From: Planococcus halocryophilus
Lineage (GTDB): Bacteria > Bacillota > Bacilli > Bacillales_A > Planococcaceae
NCBI RefSeq assembly: GCF_001687585.2
Contig: NZ_CP016537.2
Span: forward strand, 1,956,001 to 2,020,000
Direction of reading: 5' to 3'
Length of the DNA: 64,000 nucleotides
Shown in pieces: positions 41,999 through 52,054 of this stretch. Every line of letters starts with the position of its first letter. Within the stretch, counting starts at the first letter, position 1. Position numbers and translations under genes: made by a program. The notes beneath the pieces were generated by a model. That model was not told the DNA's origin, searched no databases, and was given only the letters and a program-made list of their open reading frames with translations.

Positions 41999-43294
41999 TT
42001 ATGGGTATAAACGGTTTAATAGACGTGGGAATGGAATCGATTCTCTAATATGTTCTACACCACTAATCCAAGCTACTGTGCGTTCTAAGCCTAAACCAAA
42101 CCCAGAATGAGGAACTGATCCGTATTTGCTTAAGTCTAAATACCAAGCATATGCATCTTCATCTAAATTATGTTCTTGAATGCGTTGTTTCATCAACTCA
42201 TAATCATGAATCCGTTCAGAACCACCGATAATTTCTCCGTAGCCTTCTGGCGCGATCATGTCTGCACATAGTACGACATCGTCACGTTCTGGGTGAGGTT
42301 GCATGTAAAATGGCTTGATACCAATAGGATAATGTGTAATGAATATTGGCATGTCGTAGCTTTCTGCTAAAGCTGTTTCATGTGGAGCACCAAAATCTTC
42401 GCCCCATTTAATATCATCAAAACCGTTATCGTTTAACCATTTAATCGCATCGTCATAAGAAACACGTGGGAACGGCGCTTTTATCTTTTCAAGTTTCGAT
42501 ACGTCTCTATCAAGACGTTCCAATTCCAATTTGCAGTTTTTCAAAACCGATTGCACAATATACGAAACATATTGCTCTTGCACTTCTAAACTTTCCGCAT
42601 GCTCGATAAATGCCATTTCCGGTTCAATCATCCAAAACTCGATTAAGTGACGGCGTGTTTTAGATTTTTCTGCACGGAATGTCGGACCAAACGAAAATAC
42701 TTTTCCAAGCGCCATCGCAGCCGCTTCCATATACAATTGACCCGATTGAGATAAATAAGCATCTTCATCAAAGTATTTTGTTGCAAACAATTCAGATGTT
42801 CCTTCAGGAGAAGATCCAGTCAAAATTGGCGGATCTACTTTGACAAAACCGTTGTCATTGAAGAATTCATAAGTCGAACGAATAATTTCATTACGGATTT
42901 TCATGATTGCATGTTGTTTACGTGAACGTAGCCATAAATGACGGTTGTCCATAAGGAATTCTGTACCGTGTTCTTTCGGCGTAATCGGGAAATCTTTCGC
43001 TTCATGGATAACTTCGATGCCGGTAACAGCTAATTCATAACCAAAAGCCGAGCGTTCGTCTCCTTTTACTTCACCTGTTACATAAACCGACGTTTCTTGT
43101 GTCAATCCTTTAGCTGTAGCGAATAAGTCATCGCCTACTTCAGCCTTTACTACAACACCTTGTACAAATCCTGAGCCGTCGCGCAGTTGCAAGAACGCAA
43201 TTTTTCCACTTGACCGTTTATTCGCGATCCAAGCGCCTAGTTTAATTGTTTCTCCGTTATGTTTAGCCATTTCGGCAATGGTAATTTTTTTCAT
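41999..43294 (-). CDS. asnS: Asparaginyl-tRNA synthetase
   Basis: 431 residues. N-terminal OB-fold anticodon domain ([22 protein letters not shown]), then class II motifs: motif 2 [24 protein letters not shown] and motif 3 [15 protein letters not shown]. Charges tRNA-Asn. The first codon could be the TTG at 43297 or the ATG at 43294; both follow GGAGG. Between aspB and dnaD as in B. subtilis. No T-box is seen in the short upstream gap. Confidence 0.95.
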   Translation of the reverse strand: MKKITIAEMAKHNGETIKLGAWIANKRSSGKIAFLQLRDGSGFVQGVVVKAEVGDDLFATAKGLTQETSVYVTGEVKGDERSAFGYELAVTGIEVIHEAKDFPITPKEHGTEFLMDNRHLWLRSRKQHAIMKIRNEIIRSTYEFFNDNGFVKVDPPILTGSSPEGTSELFATKYFDEDAYLSQSGQLYMEAAAMALGKVFSFGPTFRAEKSKTRRHLIEFWMIEPEMAFIEHAESLEVQEQYVSYIVQSVLKNCKLELERLDRDVSKLEKIKAPFPRVSYDDAIKWLNDNGFDDIKWGEDFGAPHETALAESYDMPIFITHYPIGIKPFYMQPHPERDDVVLCADMIAPEGYGEIIGGSERIHDYELMKQRIQEHNLDEDAYAWYLDLSKYGSVPHSGFGLGLERTVAWISGVEHIRESIPFPRLLNRLYP

Positions 43295-43325
43295 CAAACA
43301 ATAGCCTCCAAAGAATAATGTTGTC

Positions 43326-44516
43326 TTAGTCTTTCCATTTCGATGTTACGAATTGATGAATACGTTCCACAGCTTCTGTCAACGTTTCTAATGATGTCGC
43401 ATACGATAAACGAATCGTAGAATTTGCGCCAAATCCTGAACCTGGAATGACGGCAACATTTGCTTCTGTTAACAAAGCCGTTACAAAATCATCAACTGAT
43501 GCGTAACCTGTTTTAGTTGCTGCTTCTGAAACATCTGGTAGCAAATAAAATGCGCCTTGTGGGCGAATTACTGTAAATCCAGGAATCGCCTGAAGTTTCG
43601 GGAATATGACATCCAAGCGTTCTTCAAATGCTTGACGCATTTCTTCTACAGCATCTTGTGGTCCATTATAGGCTTCAATTGCTGCATATTGCGAAGTTGT
43701 CACAGGGTTTGATGTAGAATGACTTGCTAAATCTGTCATTGCTTTGATCAAGTTAGCATCAGCTGCCGCGTAACCAATGCGCCATCCAGTCATTGAATGC
43801 GATTTTGATACACCATTAATTAAAATCGTGCGTTTTTTTGCATCTTTTGAAAGAGTTGCAATCGATGTATGTTTGACATCTCCATAAATTAGTTTCTCAT
43901 AGATTTCATCAGACACGATCAAAATATCAAATTCGCGACAAACTTCTGCCAACGCTTCTAATTCTTCTTTTGAGTAAATCATGCCTGTTGGATTACTTGG
44001 TGTGTTAAGAATCACTGCTTTTGTCCGGTCTGTAATAGCTTCTCTTAATTGTAGAGGAGATATTTTATACTCCTGACTGGCTGTTGCTTCTATGTATACA
44101 GGTACACCTTGCGCTAATTTCACTTGTTCAGGATAACTCACCCAATACGGAATTGGGATAATTACTTCGTCACCTTCGTTTAACAACACTTGGAATAATG
44201 TATAAAGCACATGTTTAGCGCCAATCCCGACCATCACTTCTTTTGGGGAATAACTCAGCCCTTGGTCTCTTTGCAGTTTATTGATAATGGCTTCTTTTAA
44301 TGCCGGAAGTCCTCCGGCTGGTGTATATTTTGTTTTACCATCTTTCATAGACTGGTAAGCAGCTTCAAGAATGTTTTCTGGTGTATTGTAATCAGGCTCA
44401 CCTGCTCCAAGACCGATTACATCGACTCCTTGAGCTTTTAATTCGTTTGCTTTGGCAGTGATTGCTAATGTTGTAGAAGGTGTTAACGTTTGTACACGAT
44501 TCGCTAAGTTGATCAA
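43326..44516 (-). CDS. aspB: Aspartate aminotransferase
   Basis: 396 residues, TTG start at 44516 after AAAGGGCGG. PLP Lys238 in [15 protein letters not shown], class I fold with NTPSNPTG and SDEIYEKL. Makes aspartate from oxaloacetate and glutamate, the precursor of asparagine used by the next gene product, AsnS. N-terminal [19 protein letters not shown] is characteristic of the Bacillus Igamma group. Confidence 0.93.
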   Translation of the reverse strand: MINLANRVQTLTPSTTLAITAKANELKAQGVDVIGLGAGEPDYNTPENILEAAYQSMKDGKTKYTPAGGLPALKEAIINKLQRDQGLSYSPKEVMVGIGAKHVLYTLFQVLLNEGDEVIIPIPYWVSYPEQVKLAQGVPVYIEATASQEYKISPLQLREAITDRTKAVILNTPSNPTGMIYSKEELEALAEVCREFDILIVSDEIYEKLIYGDVKHTSIATLSKDAKKRTILINGVSKSHSMTGWRIGYAAADANLIKAMTDLASHSTSNPVTTSQYAAIEAYNGPQDAVEEMRQAFEERLDVIFPKLQAIPGFTVIRPQGAFYLLPDVSEAATKTGYASVDDFVTALLTEANVAVIPGSGFGANSTIRLSYATSLETLTEAVERIHQFVTSKWKD

Positions 44517-44531
44517 TTTTTTTCCGCCCTT

Positions 44532-45008
44532 TCACAAATTCAATATGCGCTTTCGCCATTGACCATCGTCTGCTGATAAATAAACATAGTTTAAAGTGTC
44601 TTTTTCATCCACAAAAGCAACTTCCCATACTGGCTCTTCACTTTCCATACCAAGTTTTGTATGCAGTATTTTCTTGACGTCCATTTCATTAAGAACCAGT
44701 TCACGTGCTTGTTTAGCCGTAATTTTATCTACTAGGGCAAGTGTTTGCAACTTGCCATCACCTTCTGGAACAAAAACAGCCATTAACTCACCTTTACCAT
44801 TAGTCCCAAGAACTGTCACAGATGCTTTAACATTTGTATATACATATGCTCGCTCTACATCTTCAATTAACTTTTCACTCTTTGCACGCTCAATTGCGAG
44901 CTCTTCTGTATCTGAATAAGGTTTATTGCCCAAAAACAAAACTAAGATGATGATGGTCACTGCCAAAAAAGACAGAAATCCAAGTATAAATGTAATCCAT
45001 TGTCTCAT
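44532..45008 (-). CDS. ypmB: YpmB, membrane-anchored DUF5590/PepSY-like protein
   Basis: 158 residues. One N-terminal membrane helix (residues 5-27), then two PepSY-like repeats outside the cell. Position and layout match B. subtilis ypmB, whose role is not known. AGGTGATTAC precedes the ATG. Upstream partner of aspB. Confidence 0.85.
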   Translation of the reverse strand: MRQWITFILGFLSFLAVTIIILVLFLGNKPYSDTEELAIERAKSEKLIEDVERAYVYTNVKASVTVLGTNGKGELMAVFVPEGDGKLQTLALVDKITAKQARELVLNEMDVKKILHTKLGMESEEPVWEVAFVDEKDTLNYVYLSADDGQWRKRILNL

Positions 45009-45016
45009 GTAATCAC

Positions 45017-45188
45017 CTATGTTTTATAAATTGTGAAAATCGCTTTTTCAGCATTTTCTTTATCAAGAGCTAGTCCGAACATTAAATTTCTATCTTTCAA
45101 TGTACGATTTAAGGCGTCTACCACTTTATATAAATCTGTTTGATACTTAAGTTCAACTGTTGAGATCACTTCAATTTTCGATTCCATG
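45017..45188 (-). pseudogene. ypmA: ypmA (DUF4264) with a one-base frameshift
   Basis: The minus strand has AAGGAAGG, then ATG at 45188, but this frame stops after five codons. The other frame reads IEVISTVELKYQTDLYKVV... to RNLMFGLALDKENAEKAIFTIYKT and stops at 45017, which is the whole YpmA (about 56 residues). Dropping one G of the GG at 45180-45181 restores MESKIEVIST. So either a true frameshift or a sequence error. Function of YpmA is unknown. Confidence 0.7.
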
Positions 45189-45210
45189 CTTACGCCTTCC
45201 TTTCGTTATA

Positions 45211-47973
45211 TCATTGCTTATTATACCAAGCTTCAATATCGGTTACCATCTTTTCTAAGGACACTTTGGATACTTTAACTTCAGGCAATGCACTTATAAA
45301 TTCTCGACCATAAGATTTTGTCTCGATTCTTCGGTCTAAGACGATAAATAAACCTTTATCATTTTTTGATCGGATTAAACGGCCAAATCCTTGGCGCAAA
45401 CGAAGTACTGCTTCTGGTAAAGCATATTGAAGAAACGGGTTGACACCTTCACGCATAATAACTTCAGAACGCGCTTTAAAGATTGGTTCTTCTGGTGATG
45501 TAAACGGCAACCGCACCACAACTACTGCACGAAGTGCATCTCCTGGAACGTCTACTCCTTCCCAGAAACTATTCGTTCCAAAAAGCACTGACTTTTGGAA
45601 ACGCTGGAAAGACTTCAATAACTTCATACGACTTCCAGATGAAATACCTTGTGCGAATAACATATAATCTTCGAGCAAACCGGTGTCTTGTATTAAGTCT
45701 ACGGTTTTCCGTAGCATGTCTTGGGATGTAAACAACACAAAACAGCGACCTTCTGTTACAAGAACTGTTTGGATAACGGCATCTGCTACCGATTCAATGT
45801 ATTCATGTTGAGAAACATGTTGAATATCTGGCATGTCTTCTACAATATAAACATGAGCTCCCCGGTAAAAATCTTTTGGCGGTTCAAATTTTTTAATAGG
45901 TACATGTTCTGGTATACCGATTTGATTGACGATAAATCGCTCATTCGCTGGAACTGTCATCGTACCAGACAACCAAATAATTGCTTTGTCTTGTCGAGCT
46001 GGAGCCATTACTTTGTCTATTAAAGACGCAACAGCAAATGGACGTTTATATAAGGAAAGACTTGTTGGCAAACTTCTCAAGTCGCCATCGATCCAACTTA
46101 CTTCACCTGCCAATGGAAAGACGAATATTTCACTAAACTCTACCGCTTTGACCATCATTTCCTCTGTCCAATAGCGCCAATCGGCTATCGTCAATTGATC
46201 TTTGATGGTTTTTTCAGTCAACCTTTCAGCTTTTTGCAAAATAAGCTGAGACAGATCGATCCATTCGTTTAAGTAATACAGCATCTGAGTAAAACGGCTA
46301 TCTTCGAGTGATAATTCACTCAAGAGTGCCGAATTTTTTTTATGACGGCTCGCTGCAAAATTTGCTGCAAATTCGTTTGCAACGAAGGTTGAAATTTCAT
46401 CAAAAAGAGCTGTAAATCTTAAAAATAACGATTCTAATTTCATCATTTCGGGAACGGTTGAAAAACCAGTACGTTGCGCAGTCTCAAATAGTGAAGCGGC
46501 TAATTGCTTCTCGTCTAAACTGCCAATTTGACCAAAAATATATTTCCATTGTGTATAAACAAATGTTTTTTCATGTTGAGAAACTGCTGCTTGAACGACT
46601 TGGTGCGCTTCATCCCAAATATAAGCATCAACATTAGCTAAAATCGACTTTTTGCTTAAATGTTGATTGAGTAAAAAGGCGTGATTCGTCACAATGACAT
46701 GTGCATGTTGTGCTTGCTTTAATGCAAACTCATAAAAGTCAGCTTGTTTTTCTTGTTTGCTCAGTTTTCGTATATGTGAACGACGAATTTTATCAAGAAC
46801 AAACTGACCACCACTCGAGGCATTGATTTCATTTAAATCCCCAGTTTCAGTAGCAGTCAGCCAAACTAAAACTTGCATAATCGTAAACGTTTCATCGTAG
46901 GATTCATCATCCCCTTGCAACAATTCAACAAATCTAGCCAAATCGATATAATGAGATACCCCTTTGATCAATGAAATTCGTACGGGCGCACCAATAAATT
47001 CCTCAACCATTTTACCTTCTTTTAGCACAAGTTGATCTTGCTGATGGGTCGTGTACGTACTGATCAATACTTGCTTTCCAGTATCAAGTGCAAAGTTTAC
47101 TGCTGGCAATAAATAGCCAATCGTTTTTCCCATACCGGTAGATGCTTCGATTACCAATTCTTTTTTCTGAGTCAACGCTTCTTCAATTGATGTCATCATA
47201 TCGTATTGACTTGGTCTTTTTTCGAAATTCGGAAAAACTTTTTCTAATCCATCACGCCAGTCCCGCGAATAGGATTGCTGGTTATTTAGTCTTTCTTCAA
47301 ATAACCGTCTTGGCTTTAATGGAATTCCTTGAAACCTATCAAAATCATCAGCCTGTGCGTTTCTTTTTTCCTGGGTTAGTTCAAAGAAGAGTCGGGACAA
47401 ATCTGATTTCAACTGAAACGACCGCTTATGCAGAAATGCCAATGTCGCATAGGGCAATGATACTAAATCCTGTTTAGCCCGTAAAAACAATAACGCTGTT
47501 GCCATCGCATCATCATCTGCACGATGCGCACTTTCTAAGGGGATGCCGAGCTCAGAAGTAATGTCCTGTAATTTAAAGCTAAATGCTGTAGGATACATTA
47601 GCCTGACTAGTTCGACTGTGTCCATCGTCAGTCCTTGCCATTTCGGCAAACCGCTACGCTTTAATTCAGCTTGCAAAAAAGGTAAATCAAAATTAGTATT
47701 GTGCGCTACAAAAATAGCATCTTGCATTTTTTCATAAACCGTTTCTGCATAATGCTCAAACGGCTTAGCCTCTGCAACATCTGCATCTGTAATATTCGTC
47801 AAATCTTGTATAAACAATGGAATTGTGCGACCCGGGTTTATAAATTCTGTATATGTATCGGTGATTTCACCGTTTTCGATTGTTACCATCGCGAGTTGAA
47901 TAATCCGGTCACCTTTTGCAGGGGAATGGCCCGTTGTTTCAATATCGACAACGACATACTTTTGCGTATTCAT
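45211..47973 (-). CDS. dinG: DinG, exonuclease-helicase
   Basis: 920 residues. N-terminal DnaQ-like 3'-5' exonuclease (VVDIETTGHSP, HNTNFDLPFL, HRADDDAMAT) to about residue 170, then an XPD-like helicase with Walker A ASTGMGKT, DEAH box in WDEAHQV and C-terminal QGFGRLIRSKND. No four-Cys iron-sulfur cluster is visible in the helicase, as in other Gram-positive DinG. Probably acts on single-stranded DNA in repair. Confidence 0.92.
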   Translation of the reverse strand: MNTQKYVVVDIETTGHSPAKGDRIIQLAMVTIENGEITDTYTEFINPGRTIPLFIQDLTNITDADVAEAKPFEHYAETVYEKMQDAIFVAHNTNFDLPFLQAELKRSGLPKWQGLTMDTVELVRLMYPTAFSFKLQDITSELGIPLESAHRADDDAMATALLFLRAKQDLVSLPYATLAFLHKRSFQLKSDLSRLFFELTQEKRNAQADDFDRFQGIPLKPRRLFEERLNNQQSYSRDWRDGLEKVFPNFEKRPSQYDMMTSIEEALTQKKELVIEASTGMGKTIGYLLPAVNFALDTGKQVLISTYTTHQQDQLVLKEGKMVEEFIGAPVRISLIKGVSHYIDLARFVELLQGDDESYDETFTIMQVLVWLTATETGDLNEINASSGGQFVLDKIRRSHIRKLSKQEKQADFYEFALKQAQHAHVIVTNHAFLLNQHLSKKSILANVDAYIWDEAHQVVQAAVSQHEKTFVYTQWKYIFGQIGSLDEKQLAASLFETAQRTGFSTVPEMMKLESLFLRFTALFDEISTFVANEFAANFAASRHKKNSALLSELSLEDSRFTQMLYYLNEWIDLSQLILQKAERLTEKTIKDQLTIADWRYWTEEMMVKAVEFSEIFVFPLAGEVSWIDGDLRSLPTSLSLYKRPFAVASLIDKVMAPARQDKAIIWLSGTMTVPANERFIVNQIGIPEHVPIKKFEPPKDFYRGAHVYIVEDMPDIQHVSQHEYIESVADAVIQTVLVTEGRCFVLFTSQDMLRKTVDLIQDTGLLEDYMLFAQGISSGSRMKLLKSFQRFQKSVLFGTNSFWEGVDVPGDALRAVVVVRLPFTSPEEPIFKARSEVIMREGVNPFLQYALPEAVLRLRQGFGRLIRSKNDKGLFIVLDRRIETKSYGREFISALPEVKVSKVSLEKMVTDIEAWYNKQ

Positions 47974-48055
47974 CTTAGCCCCTCTTTCTTAGGTGATTGC
48001 CTAAAAAAATTGTAACATATCCTGTCGCTTTCCGCTTTCAAGATGAAAATTCAAT

Positions 48056-48108
48056 CTTCTTTTGTTCTGCTACACAAAATAAAAAAGCTCCCTTTTTTAG
48101 GAGCTTTC
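48056..48108. terminator. Hairpin at the edge of repeat copy 2
   Basis: AAAGCTCC and GGAGCTTT across CTTTTTTA. The repeat AGACTGTAGACAAAG begins two bases after it, as also seen at 26404/26405. Confidence 0.65.
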
Positions 48109-48430
48109 AGACTGTAGACAAAGCCTATTCAAAATGTATCGTTGTGTATAACCACAACCGTTCTAGCCACTACGCTTTCCATGGGCTCAGCTTCAGCCTC
48201 CTCGTCACTGGCGTTCCTGCGGGGTCTTCAGCTTTCGCTGTCCCATAGGAGTCTTCGTGACCAGAACGGTTGTTAGCATGTAGCTTTTATTAGCGAGAGT
48301 AACCAACGAATCTACTTTTCAAGAGGCTTGATGAGTAATCACGCAAGGATCCGGAGCGCAATGCGGCGAAGGGCAAAGATGTGTTCCTGTAGCACTTCGA
48401 ACGGAGCGTAGATCCCAGAATTTTTATACA
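48108..48430. repeat. Composite interspersed repeat (MITE-like), copy 2
   Basis: Begins AGACTGTAGACAAAG like the copy at 26405. The hairpin unit (48156-48276) has arms CAACCGTTCT and AGAACGGTTG, and the same inner core as copy 1. The right part (GGATCCGGAGCG..., CAAAGATGTGTTCCTG) matches the second unit of copy 1. Fills the 460-base gap between dinG and panD. Confidence 0.75.
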
Positions 48431-48462
48431 GTTTGAAGCTTTCTTGTTTATGAGTTTTTCGC

Positions 48463-48846
48463 TTACATAACAGTTGCTTCAGGTTCGTAATGAATAATTT
48501 CTTTTATTTGGTTTTCAGCATCCATAATGGCGACAGTTGGTTTATGGTCACGTGCGTTTTCATTCATTACATAAGCATAAGATAAAATAATCACGATATC
48601 TCCACGCTGTACTAGACGGGCTGCTGCACCGTTAACACAAATAACGCCGCTCCCGCGTTCTCCTGCAATGATATACGTTTCAAAACGTGCACCGTTGTTG
48701 TTATTAACAATATGAACTTTTTCATTTGGCAACATGCCAACTGCATCAAGTAAGTCTTGGTCAATGGTAATGCTCCCTACATAATTTAAATCGGCTTCTG
48801 TTACAGTTGCGCGATGGATTTTTGAATTTAACATCATTCTAAGCAT
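48463..48846 (-). CDS. panD: Aspartate 1-decarboxylase
   Basis: 127 residues. Self-cleaving Gly24-Ser25 in NYVGSITID produces the pyruvoyl cofactor; Tyr and Lys residues in KIHRATVTE and the [11 protein letters not shown] and GAAARL motifs are conserved. Makes beta-alanine for pantothenate. Three bases after panC, one operon. Confidence 0.95.
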   Translation of the reverse strand: MLRMMLNSKIHRATVTEADLNYVGSITIDQDLLDAVGMLPNEKVHIVNNNNGARFETYIIAGERGSGVICVNGAAARLVQRGDIVIILSYAYVMNENARDHKPTVAIMDAENQIKEIIHYEPEATVM

Positions 48847-48849
48847 GAG

Positions 48850-49686
48850 TCAGTTCCCCTTTTGGTTGAAAATAATATTGTCGATTAAACGTGCTTTTTC
48901 AAACTTTACGGCTAATGCCAAAATGGCATCTTGTTGAATAGTAGTTGTTAACGTTGGATAATCGAGTAATTCAATATAATCGATGATTCCAGATGTATTT
49001 TCAGTTAAATAGACAGTCATTGGCTCAATCGGATCTTGACCTTGCAAAACCAACTCTTTCCCCATTTCCAATGCTTTTCTTAAATGAGGTGCTTCGTTCC
49101 TCTCCGCATCACTTAAGTAAACATTACGAGAGCTTTTCGCAAGCCCGTCATCTTCACGGACCGTTTCACCTCTTCTTATGGCCATTGGGAAATTATAATC
49201 TGCCACTAACGATTCAATAATCGCTAATTGTTGCGCATCTTTCTGGCCAAAATAAGCCAAATCCGCCTCAACCAAATGAAACAGCTTGGTGACTACTTTT
49301 AATACACCATCAAAATGACCTGGCCTTTTCGCGCCGCAAAGCACATCAGCTTGAGCGCCTGCAGATAGTTGAATTTGGCTTTCGCGCGGATACATTTCTT
49401 CAACGCTTGGCGCAAAAATAACGTCAGTTCCTGCCACATCGGCAAGCTCTTGGTCTCGTTTTAAGTCTCTTGGGTACCGATCAAAATCTTCGTTAGGTCC
49501 AAATTGAGCGGGATTAACAAAAATACTCATGACCACTTTGTCGTTTTCCGCTTTTGCTTTTTTGACTAGCGAAAGATGGCCTTCGTGCAGAAAACCCATC
49601 GTTGGCACAAGACCAATTGTTTTGCCAGCTTTTTTGGTATCACGAACCCATTCTTTCAATTCGTTTACCGTCTGTAAAATCAACAT
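48850..49686 (-). CDS. panC: Pantoate-beta-alanine ligase
   Basis: 278 residues. PTMGFLHEGHLSLV near the N-terminus (HxGH ATP site), NPAQFGPNEDFDRYPR, GQKDAQQLAI and KSSRN, all typical. Joins pantoate and beta-alanine with ATP. GAGAGGAG lies before the ATG. panB is expected upstream but is absent; only a long leader lies between birA and panC. Confidence 0.95.
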   Translation of the reverse strand: MLILQTVNELKEWVRDTKKAGKTIGLVPTMGFLHEGHLSLVKKAKAENDKVVMSIFVNPAQFGPNEDFDRYPRDLKRDQELADVAGTDVIFAPSVEEMYPRESQIQLSAGAQADVLCGAKRPGHFDGVLKVVTKLFHLVEADLAYFGQKDAQQLAIIESLVADYNFPMAIRRGETVREDDGLAKSSRNVYLSDAERNEAPHLRKALEMGKELVLQGQDPIEPMTVYLTENTSGIIDYIELLDYPTLTTTIQQDAILALAVKFEKARLIDNIIFNQKGN

Positions 49687-49872
49687 TTTTTCTCTCCTCT
49701 CGGGAAGAAAACCATATAAAAAGCCCTTCTGCTAAAAAAAGACAGAAGGACAGTAAATGTGCGTTAGGTTTCCTCCGTCCCTGTCGTGAATCTGATCAAG
49801 GCAGAACTTATTCGTATTCATTTTGGGTGTCTTGCGGTTGATTGGTGCAGTTCGTAGACGATACTGCCCATT
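49687..49872 (-). promoter_or_regulatory. Long structured panCD leader (candidate pan motif/attenuator)
   Basis: About 185 bases from the predicted start near 49872. A 5' stem GCAGU-A-UCG/CGA-ACUGC at 49847-49867 has a bulged A, as in the pan RNA motif known upstream of pan genes. A second region (GACAGGGACGGAGG) can pair partly with the upstream side of the terminator (CTGTCCTTCTGTC) as an antiterminator. Assignment is by position and partial structure. Confidence 0.4.
49716..49749 (-). terminator. Terminator in the panCD leader
   Basis: On the minus strand CCTTCTG, an 11-base T-rich loop, CAGAAGG, then GC and TTTTTATA. It lies only 30 bases before panC, after the predicted promoter, so read-through would set panCD expression. 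Confidence 0.65.
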
Positions 49873-49878
49873 AAAAAT

Positions 49879-49887
49879 ACTATAACA
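49879..49887 (-). promoter_or_regulatory. Extended -10 promoter of panCD
   Basis: TG-T-TATAGT on the minus strand, no strong -35. Start expected near 49872. Confidence 0.5.
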
Positions 49888-49956
49888 GAATTTCAGAAAA
49901 AAACATATTCCATGCTCATTGCTCATTAAACTAGAAAAAGTGAGCCCAATTAACTT

Positions 49957-50943
49957 TTATGAATCAGCCATTTCAATATCAGCTGAATAAATGCCGTGAA
50001 GTTTCCCATCGGACGTTCGTAATTGAAGAACTCCTTCCTCGGTAATTCCTTCGGCAATGCCTTCAAGTGTTTGATTGGTCATACGAGCTCTGACAGGTTG
50101 TCCAATTGTTGTCGAATAACTTTCCCACAAAATTTTCAGCATGCCAAATCCTTCATCAATATACATTTGCGTATAAAGCTCCATGTAAAACAACACAGAC
50201 TGCACTAATTTTTGACGATTAACGGTTTCTCCACTCGCCATTTTCAATGAAGTCGCGATATCTTGTACTTCACGGTCAAAATCTTCTTTTTCCTGATTGA
50301 CGTTTAGTCCGATTCCAATAATCAGTGCTTGTATACCATCTGCGTCGGATTGAAGCTCAGTTAAAATGCCTGTACATTTTTTGCCATTAAGCAAAATATC
50401 ATTCGGCCATTTAATTTTCGGTTGCAATTTAGTGACTTCTTCGATTGCGCGAACAATCGCTACAGCAGTTACTAATGTAAATTGAGGTGCTTTTTGTGGT
50501 GCCACAGCTGGTCGTAGGATAATACTCATCCATACGCCTTTTTTAGCAGCAGAATCCCATTTCCGAGCCATTCTGCCACGTCCAGCCGTCTGAGTTTCTG
50601 TAAGTACGACAGTGCCATCTTGAGCTCCTTCTTGAGCTAATTGATGAGCAATAATTTGAGTGGATGCACAACTTTCGACATATTCGATTTCTTGGCCGAT
50701 TCGTTTTGTTTTCAATCCTGTTTGAATACCTAAAGGCTCTAATGTGTCTGGTGCAGTGACAATGCGATAGCCTTTTCTTTTGACCGATTCAATATCATAG
50801 CCTTTTTCTTCAAGCTCTTTTATGTGCTTCCAGATAGCTGTTCTAGAAATGCCAAATTCATCTGCTAACTGCTGACCTGATACAGCTTCACCATTCGATT
50901 CCATTAATCGTTTTGCTATCTTAAGTGTGACTGTGATATTCAT
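49957..50943 (-). CDS. birA: BirA, biotin-protein ligase and repressor
   Basis: 328 residues. N-terminal winged helix (SGQQLADEFGISRTAIWKHIKELEEKG), central ligase domain with GRGRMARKWDS (biotinyl-AMP loop) and KWPNDILLNGKKCTGIL, small C-terminal SH3-like domain. Attaches biotin to carboxylase carriers and represses biotin genes. Start at the ATG at 50943, overlapping cca by 23 bases. Confidence 0.93.
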   Translation of the reverse strand: MNITVTLKIAKRLMESNGEAVSGQQLADEFGISRTAIWKHIKELEEKGYDIESVKRKGYRIVTAPDTLEPLGIQTGLKTKRIGQEIEYVESCASTQIIAHQLAQEGAQDGTVVLTETQTAGRGRMARKWDSAAKKGVWMSIILRPAVAPQKAPQFTLVTAVAIVRAIEEVTKLQPKIKWPNDILLNGKKCTGILTELQSDADGIQALIIGIGLNVNQEKEDFDREVQDIATSLKMASGETVNRQKLVQSVLFYMELYTQMYIDEGFGMLKILWESYSTTIGQPVRARMTNQTLEGIAEGITEEGVLQLRTSDGKLHGIYSADIEMADS

Positions 50944-52054
50944 CTTCAAACCAGTCCTTTATCAATTCTTTGTCGTTTTTTAATATCCCATATACAATAA
51001 GTCTTTCAATTTTCTCAATCCATACTTTTAACCATGGTCCGGATTTCGCCCCACTCCACTCGATTAAATCCCAGCCATCGACCGCAAGTTCAGATCTTGA
51101 TTGAATCGGCAATTGTCGCTTTATAGCAGCTAAATCTTTCTTTTTTCCTGTTACGCGTGAAGCCATTTCCAATTGTTTCAGTGTGTATTTGTAAAATGTC
51201 CATTGATCCCACGTGTTTAACGCGGTTAGTTCTAAACTTTTTTCTATGAGTCGTTTTTCTTCATTAGAAAAACGATAATCTTTTATATCCGTAAACTGAC
51301 GTTTTTGCTGATGCAATAAATATAACCAACCATAAGTAGGGTTTCCGTCTGTATGATACGTTATCCAGTCCACTTCGAATAAACCACCAACCGGCAAAAA
51401 TCGCGTTAAAACGGAATCTTTCAAGTAAGCCATGCTTTTTTGCATGCTTGGATTGACAAAAATTTTGTCAATCTCTGACTTTAGCCGTTCCACAGCAATA
51501 AATCTAATTAACCGTGCATGTCGTCGTATAGAAAGCAGTGTTTTCATATCGATAATAAAATCTAGCTGTCCTGAAAACCGAATTGCGCGCAACATTCGTA
51601 ACGCATCTTCTTCAAAACGTTCATCCGGATCCCCAACTGCACGGATCACTTTATTTTTCAAATCTTCTTTTCCACCAAATGGATCAATAATTTTGAGATC
51701 TTCAGTCATCGCCATTGCATTGATCGTAAAGTCACGACGACGCAAATCTTCTTCAAGCGAAAGAACAAACTCGACTGAATCCGGTCTACGATTATCGGAA
51801 TAGCTACTCTCTGTACGAAACGTCGTCACTTCAATACCTTCTCCGTCTAGTAATACTAAAACTGTTCCATGGTCAATGCCCGTGTCGACAGTACGATCAA
51901 ATAATACTTTTACTTGCTGTGGCAAAGCCGATGAAGCCACATCCACATCATGCGGCGTTTTCCCTAACAATAAATCACGTACCGCTCCACCAACTATATA
52001 TGCCTCGAAACCCGCTGCTTTTAATGTGTGGATGACTTTAATGGCCGTATTCAT
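50921..52054 (-). CDS. cca: CCA-adding tRNA nucleotidyltransferase
   Basis: 377 residues. Class II nucleotidyltransferase: GGAVRDLLLGKTPHDVDVASSA with the DxD metal site, RRDFTINAMAM, and the nucleotide-selecting EEDALRMLRAIRF. Adds the 3' CCA end to tRNA. ATGA overlap with bshA. Confidence 0.93.
   Translation of the reverse strand: MNTAIKVIHTLKAAGFEAYIVGGAVRDLLLGKTPHDVDVASSALPQQVKVLFDRTVDTGIDHGTVLVLLDGEGIEVTTFRTESSYSDNRRPDSVEFVLSLEEDLRRRDFTINAMAMTEDLKIIDPFGGKEDLKNKVIRAVGDPDERFEEDALRMLRAIRFSGQLDFIIDMKTLLSIRRHARLIRFIAVERLKSEIDKIFVNPSMQKSMAYLKDSVLTRFLPVGGLFEVDWITYHTDGNPTYGWLYLLHQQKRQFTDIKDYRFSNEEKRLIEKSLELTALNTWDQWTFYKYTLKQLEMASRVTGKKKDLAAIKRQLPIQSRSELAVDGWDLIEWSGAKSGPWLKVWIEKIERLIVYGILKNDKELIKDWFEDEYHSHT

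Noticed and set aside
49732..49926. 64-residue frame between panC and birA
   Set aside because: No ribosome-binding site, crosses the predicted promoter and the terminator; not a panB remnant.
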